NCBI RefSeq assembly: GCF_009497895.1
Contig: NZ_CP033116.1
Coordinates: forward strand, 806,001-870,000
Length of the DNA: 64,000 nt
Source: Halopseudomonas pelagia
GTDB lineage: Bacteria; Pseudomonadota; Gammaproteobacteria; Pseudomonadales; Pseudomonadaceae
Direction: 5' to 3'
Positions 9,584 through 18,553 of the stretch are shown one piece after another. The translations under genes were made by a program, and so were the position numbers. Every line of letters begins with the position of its first letter. The first letter of the stretch is position 1. The notes below the pieces were generated by a model. It was not told the origin of the DNA. It did not search any database and worked only from the letters and a program-made list of their open reading frames with translations.

Positions 9584-10078
9584 ATGATGAGCAAATTAAC
9601 ATTGGTAGCGGCCGTGGCGGCGCTGAGCACGCTGTCTTTTGGTGTACTGGCGCATGGCGAGGCCGGAGAGAGCGAGCGTAGCATGATGCCTCCGGAGCAG
9701 AAGGCGTGGGGCATCGGCGCAAGTGAAGAGCAGGTTGATCGCGAACTGGTCATTCGGATGGACGACAGCATGCGCTTTACCCCGGACCATTTCGAAGTGG
9801 CCGAGGGGGAGACGCTGAAGCTGGTAATCAAAAACGAAGGGAAGATGCTGCACGAACTGGTTTTGGGCACGGCTGCAGAGCTGGAAGAGCATGCCGCACT
9901 GATGGCCAAATTTCCGGGTATGGAGCATGACGAGCCGTACATGGCACACGTAGCCGCGGGGCAAACGCAAACGCTGATCTGGACCTTCAATCGAGCCGGG
10001 CGCTTTGACTTTGCTTGCCTGCTGCCAGGGCACTTTCAAGCCGGCATGGTTGGCGGTCTTAACGTAAACACAAGATAA
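9584..10078 (+). CDS. periplasmic cupredoxin-like copper protein
   Basis: Small blue-copper-type protein, 164 residues, with a signal peptide ending about residue 22 (GVLAHG). The cupredoxin fold signature is visible: DSMRFTPDHFEVAEGETLKLVIKNEGKMLHELV (about 63-95) and a C-terminal ligand cluster FDFACLLPGHFQAGMVG (Cys, His and Met ligands in C-x4-H-x4-M order). It may deliver electrons or copper to, or accept them from, the oxidase encoded just upstream. Either of the tandem ATGs at 9584/9587 could be the start. Confidence 0.85.
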   Translation: MMSKLTLVAAVAALSTLSFGVLAHGEAGESERSMMPPEQKAWGIGASEEQVDRELVIRMDDSMRFTPDHFEVAEGETLKLVIKNEGKMLHELVLGTAAELEEHAALMAKFPGMEHDEPYMAHVAAGQTQTLIWTFNRAGRFDFACLLPGHFQAGMVGGLNVNTR

Positions 10079-10097
10079 TCCATGAGTGGAGAATGCG

Positions 10098-10394
10098 ATG
10101 AAAAAAATAATGATGTTATTGCTGATGATGTTCGGGCTGGCAGCTGTGCCTGTCGTGGCCAGCAATCACCAGGCAATGACCGAAGGCGAATTGAGAAAAA
10201 TCGATCAGACCGGGCAACGGGTGACGTTACGCCACGGACCGATCGATAACTTGAAAATGCCTCCCATGACCATGGTCTTCAAGGTCGAGAATGCGGCGGA
10301 CCTGGAAGGGCTGGCCGCCGGGGACAAGGTCCGATTTCGGGCGGACAAGCAAGGCGACAGCTATGTTGTGACCGAGCTTGAAAAAAGCGAGTGA
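10098..10394 (+). CDS. CusF-like periplasmic copper-binding protein
   Basis: Last gene of the copper operon, 98 residues with a signal peptide (about 1-21). The body matches the CusF/CopB-binding OB-fold family: GELRKIDQTGQRVTLRHGPI followed by NLKMPPMTMVFKV, where the His and the two Met residues are the expected Cu(I) ligands. Such proteins hand Cu(I) or Ag(I) to RND efflux systems or to periplasmic oxidases. The ATG at 10098 is used because the signal peptide starts there; a GTG/ATG region upstream is not needed. Confidence 0.88.
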   Translation: MKKIMMLLLMMFGLAAVPVVASNHQAMTEGELRKIDQTGQRVTLRHGPIDNLKMPPMTMVFKVENAADLEGLAAGDKVRFRADKQGDSYVVTELEKSE

Positions 10395-10436
10395 GCCTGC
10401 AGCTTTTGGTTTGTACCGCGCCTATGAAAGATCATT

Positions 10437-11711
10437 TCATGGGCCGGGATAAACCGGAGCAAAGCCGCCACCGACCGTACGAAAGTTGGTGGTTTGCCCC
10501 TGGTAAAGTCGGGCCGCTACCCACTGCACCTGAGTGTCATATACGTAATTGCGCAGGTCGAACTTGAGGACCTGCGGCGATGTGTTGCTACCCAACACGC
10601 GCTGGCCAGGAGCGATCAGAGCCTGAGCAACGTAGTTCCCTGCCAGAATATCTTCCCAGACGCGACGGGTGAGCTTGTCGCCGCGGTAGGCAGCACGACT
10701 GCCGTAACCCGCTGCAGGCTTGAAGAACAGTCCTTTACGTTGGGCCCAGAACTCTTCTGCTTTTTCGCGGTGGACCTGCTGCGTGCGCGGAATGCCTGCA
10801 AGCAGAGTCGTGCGGGTCTCAGGGGCGACACCTAGCCGCTGCAAATGGTCATCGCTGCTCAATATGATCAGATTGCGTTTATCCGAATAAAGGGCGTGGG
10901 CCTGGGGGTGCGGTGTCAGCACAGCAGCGCCGGCAAGGTGTGCCTCCCTGAGGTGTTCGTTAGCCGGCGACTCGAGCAGAAAATCAGTCAGCCGGTTGTA
11001 CACCAGGTCGATTGCCAGATCACCATGCCACAAGCGACCGGAGCGCAGCTCCAGTTCCGCCGGATCGACGATAACCGCGCGTATACCCTGTCTTTCAAAA
11101 AGAGCCTGGAACAGCATGAACTCGGCGTAGAGATATTGGCTTGCCGGCTCAGTATCGACAATTGCGATACTGCGCAGTGGCTGCTTGCGCCCAGCTAACG
11201 CCCACTCATGACGAAACATAGCGACAATCTCAGCTTCGAAACGCTCCGCGAGCGCTGGCGGCGGAACTACGCCAGCCACTTCCGGGCAGCAGGCGCGTTG
11301 CGCCCGGGCCATCAGCGCGTTAAGCATGGCCCCGCCGGCGTTGGTATTGATCTCGATTAGCCCGAAGCCTTCCTGTGCGACGTGAAAATCATAGCCCATG
11401 AATACGCCGCGTGGGCCTGATGAATGTCTGGCAATTGCTGGGGCGTAAGCAAGGACTTCTTCCCGGTAAGTGGGTAAGGCGACCACTGACTCGACCGCGT
11501 AGATGAGATCCCGCATGCGCTTCATATGCGCTGGCGACACAAAGACAGGTCGAGCAGCAAACACAGTCGGACAGCGCTCTTGCAGCAACTGAAAAACGTC
11601 AGAGCGACCAGTCTCCGTTGCCAGCGCCTGACTCAGTGCGTGCTGGTCGAGGCTGACACAAAAACACTCGTTGTTAAGCCGTTGGATCAGATTAGACTGC
11701 TCGTTGCCCAT
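10437..11711 (-). CDS. uncharacterised protein with ATP-grasp-like features
   Basis: I cannot name the family. The 424-residue product has no signal peptide or membrane segment, so it is probably cytosolic. Two stretches recall ATP-grasp ligases, apparently in an unusual order: GFGLIEINTNAGG (about residues 115-127, like the acidic Mg-binding EIN motif) precedes LFFKPAAGYGSRAAYRGDKLTRRVWEDI (about 330-357, like the nucleotide-binding lysine/glycine-rich loop). The Cys-rich N-terminal part and central Rossmann-like segment (RSIAIVDTEPASQY) add little. It lies convergent with the copper operon, 42 bases away. A peptide- or amide-forming ligase is a guess only. Confidence 0.55.
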   Translation of the reverse strand: MGNEQSNLIQRLNNECFCVSLDQHALSQALATETGRSDVFQLLQERCPTVFAARPVFVSPAHMKRMRDLIYAVESVVALPTYREEVLAYAPAIARHSSGPRGVFMGYDFHVAQEGFGLIEINTNAGGAMLNALMARAQRACCPEVAGVVPPPALAERFEAEIVAMFRHEWALAGRKQPLRSIAIVDTEPASQYLYAEFMLFQALFERQGIRAVIVDPAELELRSGRLWHGDLAIDLVYNRLTDFLLESPANEHLREAHLAGAAVLTPHPQAHALYSDKRNLIILSSDDHLQRLGVAPETRTTLLAGIPRTQQVHREKAEEFWAQRKGLFFKPAAGYGSRAAYRGDKLTRRVWEDILAGNYVAQALIAPGQRVLGSNTSPQVLKFDLRNYVYDTQVQWVAARLYQGQTTNFRTVGGGFAPVYPGP

Positions 11712-11803
11712 GGATCAGATTATCTCTGTGTAGGGTGATGTGTCTCAGGTCGGGGCTCGCGATCTTAGGCCCGGTATGCATTGTTATCTAAAAAGGGTGC
11801 GTA

Positions 11804-12250
11804 CTACTCATTGGAAAGATCATTGATCAAGGCTTTCATTTCTGCAATTTCAGCTCTTTGAGCCTCAATGATTTTAGCGGCGAGCTCCTGCACGCGTGGG
11901 TCGCTGATATTCGCCCGTTCGCTCGTCAGGATGGCGATGGAGTGGTGGGGTATCATTGCTTTCATCCACGCAACGTCATCGACGGTCTCTTGGCTGCGGG
12001 CTAACCAGAGTGACAGAGCAAAAACTGCAAGACTACCAGCCAAGATGCAGATATTGACTCGTCGACTTTTATACATGCCCAGCATAAACATCAGCATGAT
12101 AAAGGCCATGGCAGCGCCCATCACTATGGCCATGAACAGACGAGTTTCGCTAAAAAACACATGATCCCAACTGTAGGTGGTTAAGTACATCAGTACTAAC
12201 ATCACAATAGTTGATGTTCCGATCATCGCCGCGAACTTGCTGTAGTTCAT
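11804..12250 (-). CDS. DUF305 membrane protein
   Basis: Inner-membrane protein of 148 residues with three hydrophobic segments (about 8-26, 36-58, 68-85) followed by a DUF305-type four-helix segment containing MKAMIPHHSIAILTSERA, where the adjacent His residues and Met are typical putative metal ligands. DUF305 proteins are frequently found near copper and silver resistance genes, and the copper operon lies just upstream on the other strand. The function is not established. The 190-base gap to rsmE shows no recognisable element. Confidence 0.75.
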   Translation of the reverse strand: MNYSKFAAMIGTSTIVMLVLMYLTTYSWDHVFFSETRLFMAIVMGAAMAFIMLMFMLGMYKSRRVNICILAGSLAVFALSLWLARSQETVDDVAWMKAMIPHHSIAILTSERANISDPRVQELAAKIIEAQRAEIAEMKALINDLSNE

Positions 12251-12439
12251 GGGGGTTGCTCTCCTGACTCGATACGTATTGGGTTTTGCCCGCTACTCGC
12301 TCCCGGGGCTCGTTTCGGCTAGGTGTCTATAAGGGTACGACAGAAGGCGCAGGGTTCTGTTCCAATCGCGTTTTCTTGGCAACCACACTGAGCCTTAGGC
12401 TTGCAGCCTGCGTGACCAAAAGAACCGAAGATGTATGGG

Positions 12440-13165
12440 TTACAAAAAGTCGCCCCAAAGATGTTGGGCCATGGTCAACGCCACCACCGGCGCTGTTTCA
12501 GTGCGTAATACCCGCGGGCCAAAGCGGGCAGCTTGAAAGCCGCTGTTTTCCGCCAGGGCAATTTCGTCTGCACTCAAGCCGCCTTCAGGGCCAATCAGCA
12601 AGCCGAGCCGCTCAGGGCGGGCAAGACTCTTGAGGCTTTGCTCGGTACGATGATGCAGTACCAGTTTGAGGTCGCAGGTCAGGCCGCCCAGCCACGGGTT
12701 CAATGCCGCTGGTGGGTGAATCAGTGGTACGACGCTGCGGCCGCATTGTTCGCAGGCGCTCACGGCTATCTGCTGCCAATGGGCCTGGCGTTTGTCCGCC
12801 CGTTCGCCTTGCAGCTTGACCTCACAGCGTTCAGTAAACAGCGGTGTAATCTCGGTTACGCCCAACTCGACGGCCTTCTGAATCGCCCAGTCCATGCGTT
12901 CGCCGCGGGACATGGCTTGGCCCAGATGCACCCGCAATGCAGGTTCTGGCATGCCGGCAACGGCGGCGCCAAGGCGTACCCGGACCTCGCGTTTGCTGAC
13001 TTCGAGTATTTCTCCAGGCCATTCCTCGCCGCTGCCATTGAACAGCTGCACCGGCGCTCCTGGAGCCAATCGCAGTACGCGGCCAACATAGTGGGCCAGA
13101 TTGTCCTCAAGCAGGCAGTCGCCCTCGGCGAGGGCAGTATCCAGATAGAAACGCGATACGCGCAT
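12440..13165 (-). CDS. rsmE: 16S rRNA (uracil-1498-N3)-methyltransferase
   Basis: SPOUT-class methyltransferase that methylates U1498 of 16S rRNA in the 30S subunit. The 241-residue sequence begins MRVSRFYLD with the N-terminal PUA-like RNA-binding part (HYVGRVLRL), and ends with the trefoil-knot SAM-binding motifs LGLLIGPEGGLSADEI and LGPRVLRTETAP-like GPRVLRTETAPV. The ATG at 13165 replaces a longer open frame that would overlap bioA. It follows bioA with a 4-base gap, so the two are probably co-transcribed. Confidence 0.94.
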   Translation of the reverse strand: MRVSRFYLDTALAEGDCLLEDNLAHYVGRVLRLAPGAPVQLFNGSGEEWPGEILEVSKREVRVRLGAAVAGMPEPALRVHLGQAMSRGERMDWAIQKAVELGVTEITPLFTERCEVKLQGERADKRQAHWQQIAVSACEQCGRSVVPLIHPPAALNPWLGGLTCDLKLVLHHRTEQSLKSLARPERLGLLIGPEGGLSADEIALAENSGFQAARFGPRVLRTETAPVVALTMAQHLWGDFL

Positions 13166-13169
13166 GCGA

Positions 13170-14522
13170 TCAGTCCCGCGTGGCCAGTTGAATGCCTTCC
13201 CAGGCGACGCTGGCCAGGTGATCAATTTGATCCGGGGTAATGACATAAGGCGGCATGAAGTACACCACGCTACCGAGCGGACGCAGCAGGGCTTCGTTCT
13301 TCAGCGCATGTTCGTATACGCGAATGCCGCGACGCTCCTGCCACGGGTAAGGAGTGCGATTGGCTTTGTCCTGAACCATCTCTATGGCCAGGACCATACC
13401 GGTCTGGCGCACTTCGGCGACATGGGGATGGTCAGCAAAATGCGCCGTAGCCTTCTTCATGTGCGCTGCCAGAACGCGGTTTGCAGCGATCACATCGGTC
13501 TGCTCGAAAAGATCCAGGGTCGCCAGTGCCGCGGCGCAGGCCAGCGGGTTGCCGGTGTAACTGTGCGAGTGCAGGAACGCGCGCATGGTCACGTAGTCGT
13601 CGTAAAAAGCCTCGTACATCTTGTCGGTGGTCATGCACACCGCCATGGGCAGATACCCGCCAGTGAGCGCCTTGGACAGGCATAGGAAGTCAGGGCTGAT
13701 GTCGGCCTGCTCACAGGCGAACAGGCTGCCGGTACGGCCGAAGCCAACGGCAATCTCGTCATGGATCAGGTGCACGTTATAGCGATCACAGGCTTCGCGA
13801 AGCAGTTTGAGATACACCGGGTGGTACATGCGCATGCCGCCGGCGCACTGGATCAACGGTTCGACGATCACCGCCGCCACTTCTTGGTGATTTTGCTCCA
13901 GCGCACGCTCCATATGCTCGAACATCAGACGGCTGTGCTCTTCCCAGGTAGCACCGGCTTCACGCTCATAACAGTCCGGCGACGGCACGGTAATCACGCT
14001 CATCAGCAGCGGCTCGTAGGTTTCCTTGTACAGCGCGACATCGCCGACGGAGAGCGTAGCCAGGGTTTCGCCGTGGTAGCTGTTGGACAGGGTGATAAAG
14101 CGCTTCTTCTCCGGCTTACCGGTATTGAGCCAGTAGTGAAAGCTCATTTTCAGTGCCACTTCGATACACGACGAGCCGTTGTCGGCGTAGAAGCAGCGGG
14201 TCAGTGGGGCAGGGGTAATATCGACCAGACGCTCGGATAGCTCAATCACCGGTTGATGACTGAATCCGGCCAGAATCACATGCTCCAGATTGTCGATCTG
14301 ATCCTTGACGCGCTGATTGATGTAGGGATTGGCATGGCCAAAGATATTGACCCACCAGGAACTGACGGCGTCCAGGTAGCGATTGCCTTCAAAGTCATGC
14401 AGCCAGACACCTTCGCCGCGCTGGATCGGGATGACCGGCATATGCTCGTGATCTTTCATCTGAGTGCAGGGGTGCCAGAGCACTGACAGGTCACGCTGCA
14501 TCCATTGATTGTTCAAGCCCAT
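13170..14522 (-). CDS. bioA: adenosylmethionine-8-amino-7-oxononanoate transaminase
   Basis: PLP enzyme of biotin synthesis that converts KAPA to DAPA using S-adenosylmethionine as amino donor. The 450-residue protein has the class III aminotransferase features: WHPCTQMKDHE near the N-terminus, DGSSCIEVALKMSFHYW-type substrate/cofactor region (about 115-130), the LIHDEIAVGFGRTGSLFACE block (about 240-260), and the PLP lysine in LSKALTGGYLPMAV (about 280). The other bio genes are not here. It lies directly upstream of rsmE. Confidence 0.95.
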   Translation of the reverse strand: MGLNNQWMQRDLSVLWHPCTQMKDHEHMPVIPIQRGEGVWLHDFEGNRYLDAVSSWWVNIFGHANPYINQRVKDQIDNLEHVILAGFSHQPVIELSERLVDITPAPLTRCFYADNGSSCIEVALKMSFHYWLNTGKPEKKRFITLSNSYHGETLATLSVGDVALYKETYEPLLMSVITVPSPDCYEREAGATWEEHSRLMFEHMERALEQNHQEVAAVIVEPLIQCAGGMRMYHPVYLKLLREACDRYNVHLIHDEIAVGFGRTGSLFACEQADISPDFLCLSKALTGGYLPMAVCMTTDKMYEAFYDDYVTMRAFLHSHSYTGNPLACAAALATLDLFEQTDVIAANRVLAAHMKKATAHFADHPHVAEVRQTGMVLAIEMVQDKANRTPYPWQERRGIRVYEHALKNEALLRPLGSVVYFMPPYVITPDQIDHLASVAWEGIQLATRD

Positions 14523-14601
14523 AATCGCCTCGCCGTGATTGAAATGATCCGGCGATTGTACCTCAGCGCTTGATGCTCTGCAGGGGTTGGCTGCAGAGCG
14601 C

Positions 14602-15246
14602 TTAGCGGGTGCCGAAGACGACCATGGTCTTGCCCTTGACGTCGATCAGGCCTTGCTCTTCCAGACTCTTGAGTACCCGCCCGACCATTTCCCGCGAGCA
14701 GCCGACAATCCGTCCAATTTCCTGACGGGTGACCTTGATCTGCATGCCGTCGGGATGGGTCATGGCATCGGGCTGCTTGCACAGATCCAGCAGCGTGCGG
14801 GCCACACGGCCGGTGACGTCAAGAAAGGCCAGATCGCCGACTTTGCGCGTGGTGTTGCGCAGGCGCTCGGCCATCTGCCGGCCCACGGCGTACAGCAGAT
14901 CGGGCTCGGTCTGGCTCAGCTCGCGAAACTTGTTGTAGCTGACTTCTGCCACCTCACATTCGGTCTTGGCGCGCACCCAGGCGCTGCGGTCCTGCTGCGG
15001 CTTGACCTCGTCGAACAGGCCCATCTCGCCAAAGAAGTCGCCCTGATTCAGATAGGCGATGATCATTTCCCGGCCTTGCTCATCCTCGATAAGGATGGTT
15101 ACAGAGCCTTTGACGATATAAAACAGACTGTCGGAGTGGTCGCCGGCGTGGATGATGGTACTGCGGGCGTTGAAGCTGCGAAGGTGGCAATGGGCTAGAT
15201 AGGAGTCGAGATTTTTTATTTTGGGTGTCAGGGCAATTGAAACCAT
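14602..15246 (-). CDS. vfr: cAMP-dependent global regulator, Vfr/CRP type
   Basis: CRP-family transcription factor, 214 residues. The N-terminal cyclic-nucleotide domain has [12 protein letters not shown] and [21 protein letters not shown] (cAMP phosphate-binding Arg-Ser pair in DRSAW), and the C-terminal helix-turn-helix reads [29 protein letters not shown]. Length and start ([12 protein letters not shown] at the ATG 15246) fit Vfr of Pseudomonas, and the osmC-like gene upstream in divergent orientation matches the P. aeruginosa order. In that species Vfr controls virulence and twitching; here the regulon is unknown. Confidence 0.92.
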   Translation of the reverse strand: MVSIALTPKIKNLDSYLAHCHLRSFNARSTIIHAGDHSDSLFYIVKGSVTILIEDEQGREMIIAYLNQGDFFGEMGLFDEVKPQQDRSAWVRAKTECEVAEVSYNKFRELSQTEPDLLYAVGRQMAERLRNTTRKVGDLAFLDVTGRVARTLLDLCKQPDAMTHPDGMQIKVTRQEIGRIVGCSREMVGRVLKSLEEQGLIDVKGKTMVVFGTR

Positions 15247-15412
15247 GTAGTTATCCTGTCGAGCAAGCCATAGGTGCCGGAGCACCCCTGAAAGCCTCGT
15301 CACTGAGACCAAAGACGATTATGTCCAGTTTTTCTGCCGCTGACCAGTGTGGCGCCGCGCTATAAAGCTTGTGATATTCTGCGCGCATTCAGAATGTCAG
15401 CCGGAGAGCCAG

Positions 15413-15835
15413 ATGAAAGCACAGATCAAGTGGGTAGACGGCGCCATGTTTGTTGGCGAATCGGGTAGTGGTCATACGCTGGTCATGGATGGCCCGCCGG
15501 AAGCGGGCGGGCGCAATATGGGCGTGCGGCCGATGGAAACGGTGCTGATTGGCCTGGGCGGTTGTGCCAGCTATGACGTAGTCAGCATCCTGAAAAAGGC
15601 CCGCCAGGATATTCGCGACGTGCACACCCAGCTGGAAGCCGAGCGCGCGGAAACAGAACCCAAGGTTTTTACCCGGATCCACCTGCACTTTGTTGTCAGT
15701 GGCAAGAATCTGAAGGAAACGCAGGTCAAGCGGGCAGTCGAATTGTCAGCCGAAAAATACTGCTCGGCCTCCATCATGCTGGCGCGCGCCGGGGTGGAAA
15801 TGACCCACGGTTATGAGATCGTCGAGATCGAATAA
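15413..15835 (+). CDS. OsmC-family protein
   Basis: Small protein (140 residues) of the OsmC/Ohr superfamily, which includes thiol peroxidases. Visible motifs are MGVRPMETVLIGLGGCASYDVVSILKKAR (Cys near residue 58) and a second conserved Cys in EKYCSASIML (about 123). The second cysteine fits the redox-active pair. Many close relatives, encoded beside vfr in Pseudomonas, have no assigned substrate, so I do not claim peroxide detoxification. The ATG at 15413 follows GGAGAG. Confidence 0.88.
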   Translation: MKAQIKWVDGAMFVGESGSGHTLVMDGPPEAGGRNMGVRPMETVLIGLGGCASYDVVSILKKARQDIRDVHTQLEAERAETEPKVFTRIHLHFVVSGKNLKETQVKRAVELSAEKYCSASIMLARAGVEMTHGYEIVEIE

Positions 15836-15849
15836 ACCGCTGGTTCGTG

Positions 15850-15874
15850 AAAAGGCTGCCTGTGGCAGCCTTTT
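15850..15874. terminator. bidirectional intrinsic terminator
   Basis: Perfect stem ggctgcc-tgt-ggcagcc flanked by AAAA on the left and TTTT on the right, so it can terminate both the osmC-like gene (plus) and coq7 (minus), which converge here. Confidence 0.88.
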
Positions 15875-15877
15875 ACA

Positions 15878-16525
15878 TCAGATCTTGTAGGTAGCTTTGG
15901 TCATAAAACCCGAGAGTAGCGTCATGGCCGCCTTTACCGGTTCGGGAAATATCATTCCGCCGGCTTCCAATGCCTGGCTGCCGTGTTCTATTTCGTCTAT
16001 GCGCATCTGTTCCAGAATCGCGCGGGATTTTATGTCCTCTTCCGGCAACTGGGTCAGGTGGTCATCCAGGTGCCGCTCCACCAGTTGTTCGGTAGCCGCG
16101 ACAAACCCCAGGCTCACGCGATCACTGATCATGCCGGCCACCGCCCCCATCCCGAATGACAAACCGTAAAACAGCGGATTGAGCACGCTGGGCTGACTGT
16201 TGAGTTCCTCCAGGCGCTGTTCGCACCAGGCCAGGTGGTCAATTTCCTCAGCTGCAGCATGTTCCATCTTGGCGCGCACATCGGGCAACTTGGCGGTCAG
16301 AGCCTGGCCCTGGTAAAGCGCCTGCGCGCAGACTTCGCCAGTGTGGTTGATACGCATCAGACCGGCGATATGCTGGCGCTCCACCGCATCCATGGGCACA
16401 TTGGCCAGATGCTGCGCGGGGGAGGGGCGGCTGGCCTGCGCTGCACCAGGCACCAGCGTGCGCAGAGACTGATCAGCCTGGGTCAGCAGGCGGTCGAGAA
16501 AGCTGTATTGACGCGGTGAGTTCAT
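15878..16525 (-). CDS. coq7: ubiquinone biosynthesis di-iron hydroxylase Coq7
   Basis: Membrane-associated di-iron monooxygenase that performs the penultimate ring hydroxylation of ubiquinone. Iron-ligand motifs are visible: [17 protein letters not shown] (Glu, about residue 62), [18 protein letters not shown] (E-x-x-H, about 92) and [11 protein letters not shown] (E-x-x-H near the C-terminus). The length (215) fits the bacterial family. In P. aeruginosa, speD lies between the vfr-osmC pair and coq7 (from memory); it is absent here. Confidence 0.94.
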   Translation of the reverse strand: MNSPRQYSFLDRLLTQADQSLRTLVPGAAQASRPSPAQHLANVPMDAVERQHIAGLMRINHTGEVCAQALYQGQALTAKLPDVRAKMEHAAAEEIDHLAWCEQRLEELNSQPSVLNPLFYGLSFGMGAVAGMISDRVSLGFVAATEQLVERHLDDHLTQLPEEDIKSRAILEQMRIDEIEHGSQALEAGGMIFPEPVKAAMTLLSGFMTKATYKI

Positions 16526-16595
16526 GACATCACTCCTGTGCTGCTTGGCAAAAGCGGCAGTATAAAGGCTGTGGCTGGCCGACTATTGCGTTGGA

Positions 16596-16934
16596 TCAAC
16601 CCGGCGGCCAGCTCATCTGGCGCTGCCCGAGCACATGCAGATGAATATGGTAAACCGTTTGTCCGCCCTGAGCGTTGCAATTGAAGACGGTGCGGAATCC
16701 TTCTTCGCAGCCTAGCTCCTTGGCGAGCCTCTGGCCGGTATAGATCATATGGCCGACCAGCGCGCGATCATCTTCGGTGATATCTGCCAGGGTCGCGATA
16801 TGCGTTTTTGGGATGACCAGAAAGTGCACCGGAGCATGGGGATTGATGTCGTGGAAGGCGATAACCTGCTCGTCTTCATAGATTTTCTTTGCCGGGATTT
16901 TACCCTCAACGATCTTGCAGAACAGACAGTCCAC
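16596..16934 (-). CDS. HIT-family nucleotide-binding protein (HinT-like)
   Basis: 112-residue histidine-triad hydrolase, probably acting on adenosine phosphoramidates. The sequence begins MDCLFCKIVEGKIPAKKIYED, with the metal-site CxxC (FCKI preceded by CL), and ends with the catalytic triad TVYHIHLHVLGQRQM. This is the HinT/PKCI type and the neighbour of coq7 and the AAA ATPase in Pseudomonas. The start at 16934 gives the family-typical length. Confidence 0.93.
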   Translation of the reverse strand: MDCLFCKIVEGKIPAKKIYEDEQVIAFHDINPHAPVHFLVIPKTHIATLADITEDDRALVGHMIYTGQRLAKELGCEEGFRTVFNCNAQGGQTVYHIHLHVLGQRQMSWPPG

Positions 16935-17072
16935 AGGCTACTCCTCAACAGGTGCTCAAAGTGCTTCCAGTGTAACCATCTAACGCTAGAATGGCACCAT
17001 CACCTTAGAGTGCGTCACCTGAGAGTGCATCACCTGGGAATGCATAAACTGGGATTGCAAAAGGAAGGGCCT

Positions 17073-18551
17073 GTGAAAAATGATATCCACGATCTGAATC
17101 TGCTGCTCGACAGCAAGATCAAGCTGATTGTGATCGAATCCTGGGAGGAGCGTCGGGTGCTGGAAACCATGGCCGCGCTGGCGATCAAGCGAGCGCAGAC
17201 CTGGTATACCTGGAATCTACTCGACGGCTTGCGCCGACTCGGGTTTGGCGCCGATGTAGAACCGAGCGAGGACACCACTGACCCGGAGACGGCGCTAAAG
17301 CAGATTCGCCGCGCTAATGAGCAGGCACTGTATGTGTTCTGTGACTTGCACCCTTATCTTGAATCGCCCCGGCTGATCCGCCTGCTGAAGAGCTTGGCCA
17401 TGGAGCCCGGGGCGTCCCCCACAGTGGTGCTGGTAAGCCACGCGATAGCCTTGCCTGCCGAACTCAGCCGGCTGGCGGCGCGGCTCAATCTGAGCATGCC
17501 GTCCGACGAGCAACTGGCGGCCATCGTGCGTGAAGAGGCCGCCAACTGGACGCAAGAGAACCAAGGGCAGAGGGTGCGCACCGATAACCGCACCCTGGAG
17601 CAGGTGGTGCGTAATCTGCGCGGGACCACGCATGCTGAAGCACGTCGTCTGGCGCGCAATCTGATTGCTGATGACGGTGCCATTACGCAGGAAGATCTGC
17701 CTGCGTTGAATAAAGCCAAGTTCGGTTTGCTGGATATGCAGGGCGTGCTGAGCTTTGAGCAGGACACCGCGCATTTTGCTGACGTTGGCGGCCTGCAACA
17801 CTTTAAAGGCTGGCTGGCGAATCGGCAGGCGGCCTTTCTCCAGGCCGGCGATGTCAAGGACGCGCCAAAGGGCGTCCTGTTGGTGGGTGTGCAAGGGGCG
17901 GGCAAGAGCCTGGCTGCCAAAGCGGTGGCAGGGGTATGGGGGCTCCCGCTACTGCGGCTGGACTTCGCGGCGCTGTACAACAAGTACATTGGTGAGACGG
18001 AAAAGAATCTGCGCGAAGCGCTGCACATGGCTGATTGCATGGAGCCCTGTGTGCTCTGGATAGATGAAATTGAAAAAGGGCTGGCGCCGGACGGGTCTGA
18101 TCAAGGTGTTTCGCGACGTCTGCTCGGTTCGTTACTGACCTGGATGGCAGAGCGCAAAAGTCGGGTGTTTCTGGTTGCCACCTCGAACGACGTCAGCCAG
18201 CTGCCCCCCGAGCTGATCCGCAAGGGCCGACTCGATGAGATGTTCTTTGTCGATCTGCCGAGCTCGGCCGTGCGCGAAGACATCTTCCGTATCCATCTGG
18301 TCCGTCGCGAATTACAGGTGCCGCTGTTCAACCTGTCGCAATTGGCGCAGGCCAGCGACGGTTTCTCCGGCGCAGAAATTGAACAAGCCGTTGTCTCGGC
18401 CGTGTATGCGGCTGCTGCGCGTCAGCAGGAGGTCAGCGATGCCCATGTGTTGGAGGCGCTGGCGCAGACATCGCCGCTGTCAGTGATCATGGCCGAGCGT
18501 CTACAGGCGCTACGGGATTGGGCGAAAACCCGCGCGGTGATGGCGGATTAA
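17073..18551 (+). CDS. AAA-family ATPase, Ycf46-like
   Basis: 492-residue ATPase with an N-terminal domain of unknown role (about 1-225, including SKIKLIVIESWEERRVLETM) and a C-terminal AAA module (about 235-485). Walker A is GVQGAGKSLAAKAVAG, Walker B is CVLWIDEIEKG, sensor 1 is FLVATSNDVSQLPPEL and the arginine finger region is IRKGRLDEMFFVDLP. This resembles cyanobacterial/plastid Ycf46 and the Pseudomonas gene at this position. The GTG at 17073 is chosen because AAGGAAG precedes it; upstream in-frame codons overlap the divergent HIT gene. The cellular job is unknown; remodelling of a protein partner is the family expectation. Confidence 0.87.
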   Translation: MKNDIHDLNLLLDSKIKLIVIESWEERRVLETMAALAIKRAQTWYTWNLLDGLRRLGFGADVEPSEDTTDPETALKQIRRANEQALYVFCDLHPYLESPRLIRLLKSLAMEPGASPTVVLVSHAIALPAELSRLAARLNLSMPSDEQLAAIVREEAANWTQENQGQRVRTDNRTLEQVVRNLRGTTHAEARRLARNLIADDGAITQEDLPALNKAKFGLLDMQGVLSFEQDTAHFADVGGLQHFKGWLANRQAAFLQAGDVKDAPKGVLLVGVQGAGKSLAAKAVAGVWGLPLLRLDFAALYNKYIGETEKNLREALHMADCMEPCVLWIDEIEKGLAPDGSDQGVSRRLLGSLLTWMAERKSRVFLVATSNDVSQLPPELIRKGRLDEMFFVDLPSSAVREDIFRIHLVRRELQVPLFNLSQLAQASDGFSGAEIEQAVVSAVYAAAARQQEVSDAHVLEALAQTSPLSVIMAERLQALRDWAKTRAVMAD

Positions 18552-18553
18552 CC

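Noticed and set aside
10422..10440. Small hairpin atgaaa-gatca-tttcat between the copper operon and the convergent gene
   Set aside because: The stem is only six A/T-rich pairs with no T-run; it is too weak to call a terminator.
15361..15385. Possible CRP/Vfr site (tgtgatattctgcgcgcatt) between vfr and the osmC-like gene
   Set aside because: Only the left half matches the TGTGA consensus; the right half is poor, so autoregulation is not claimed.
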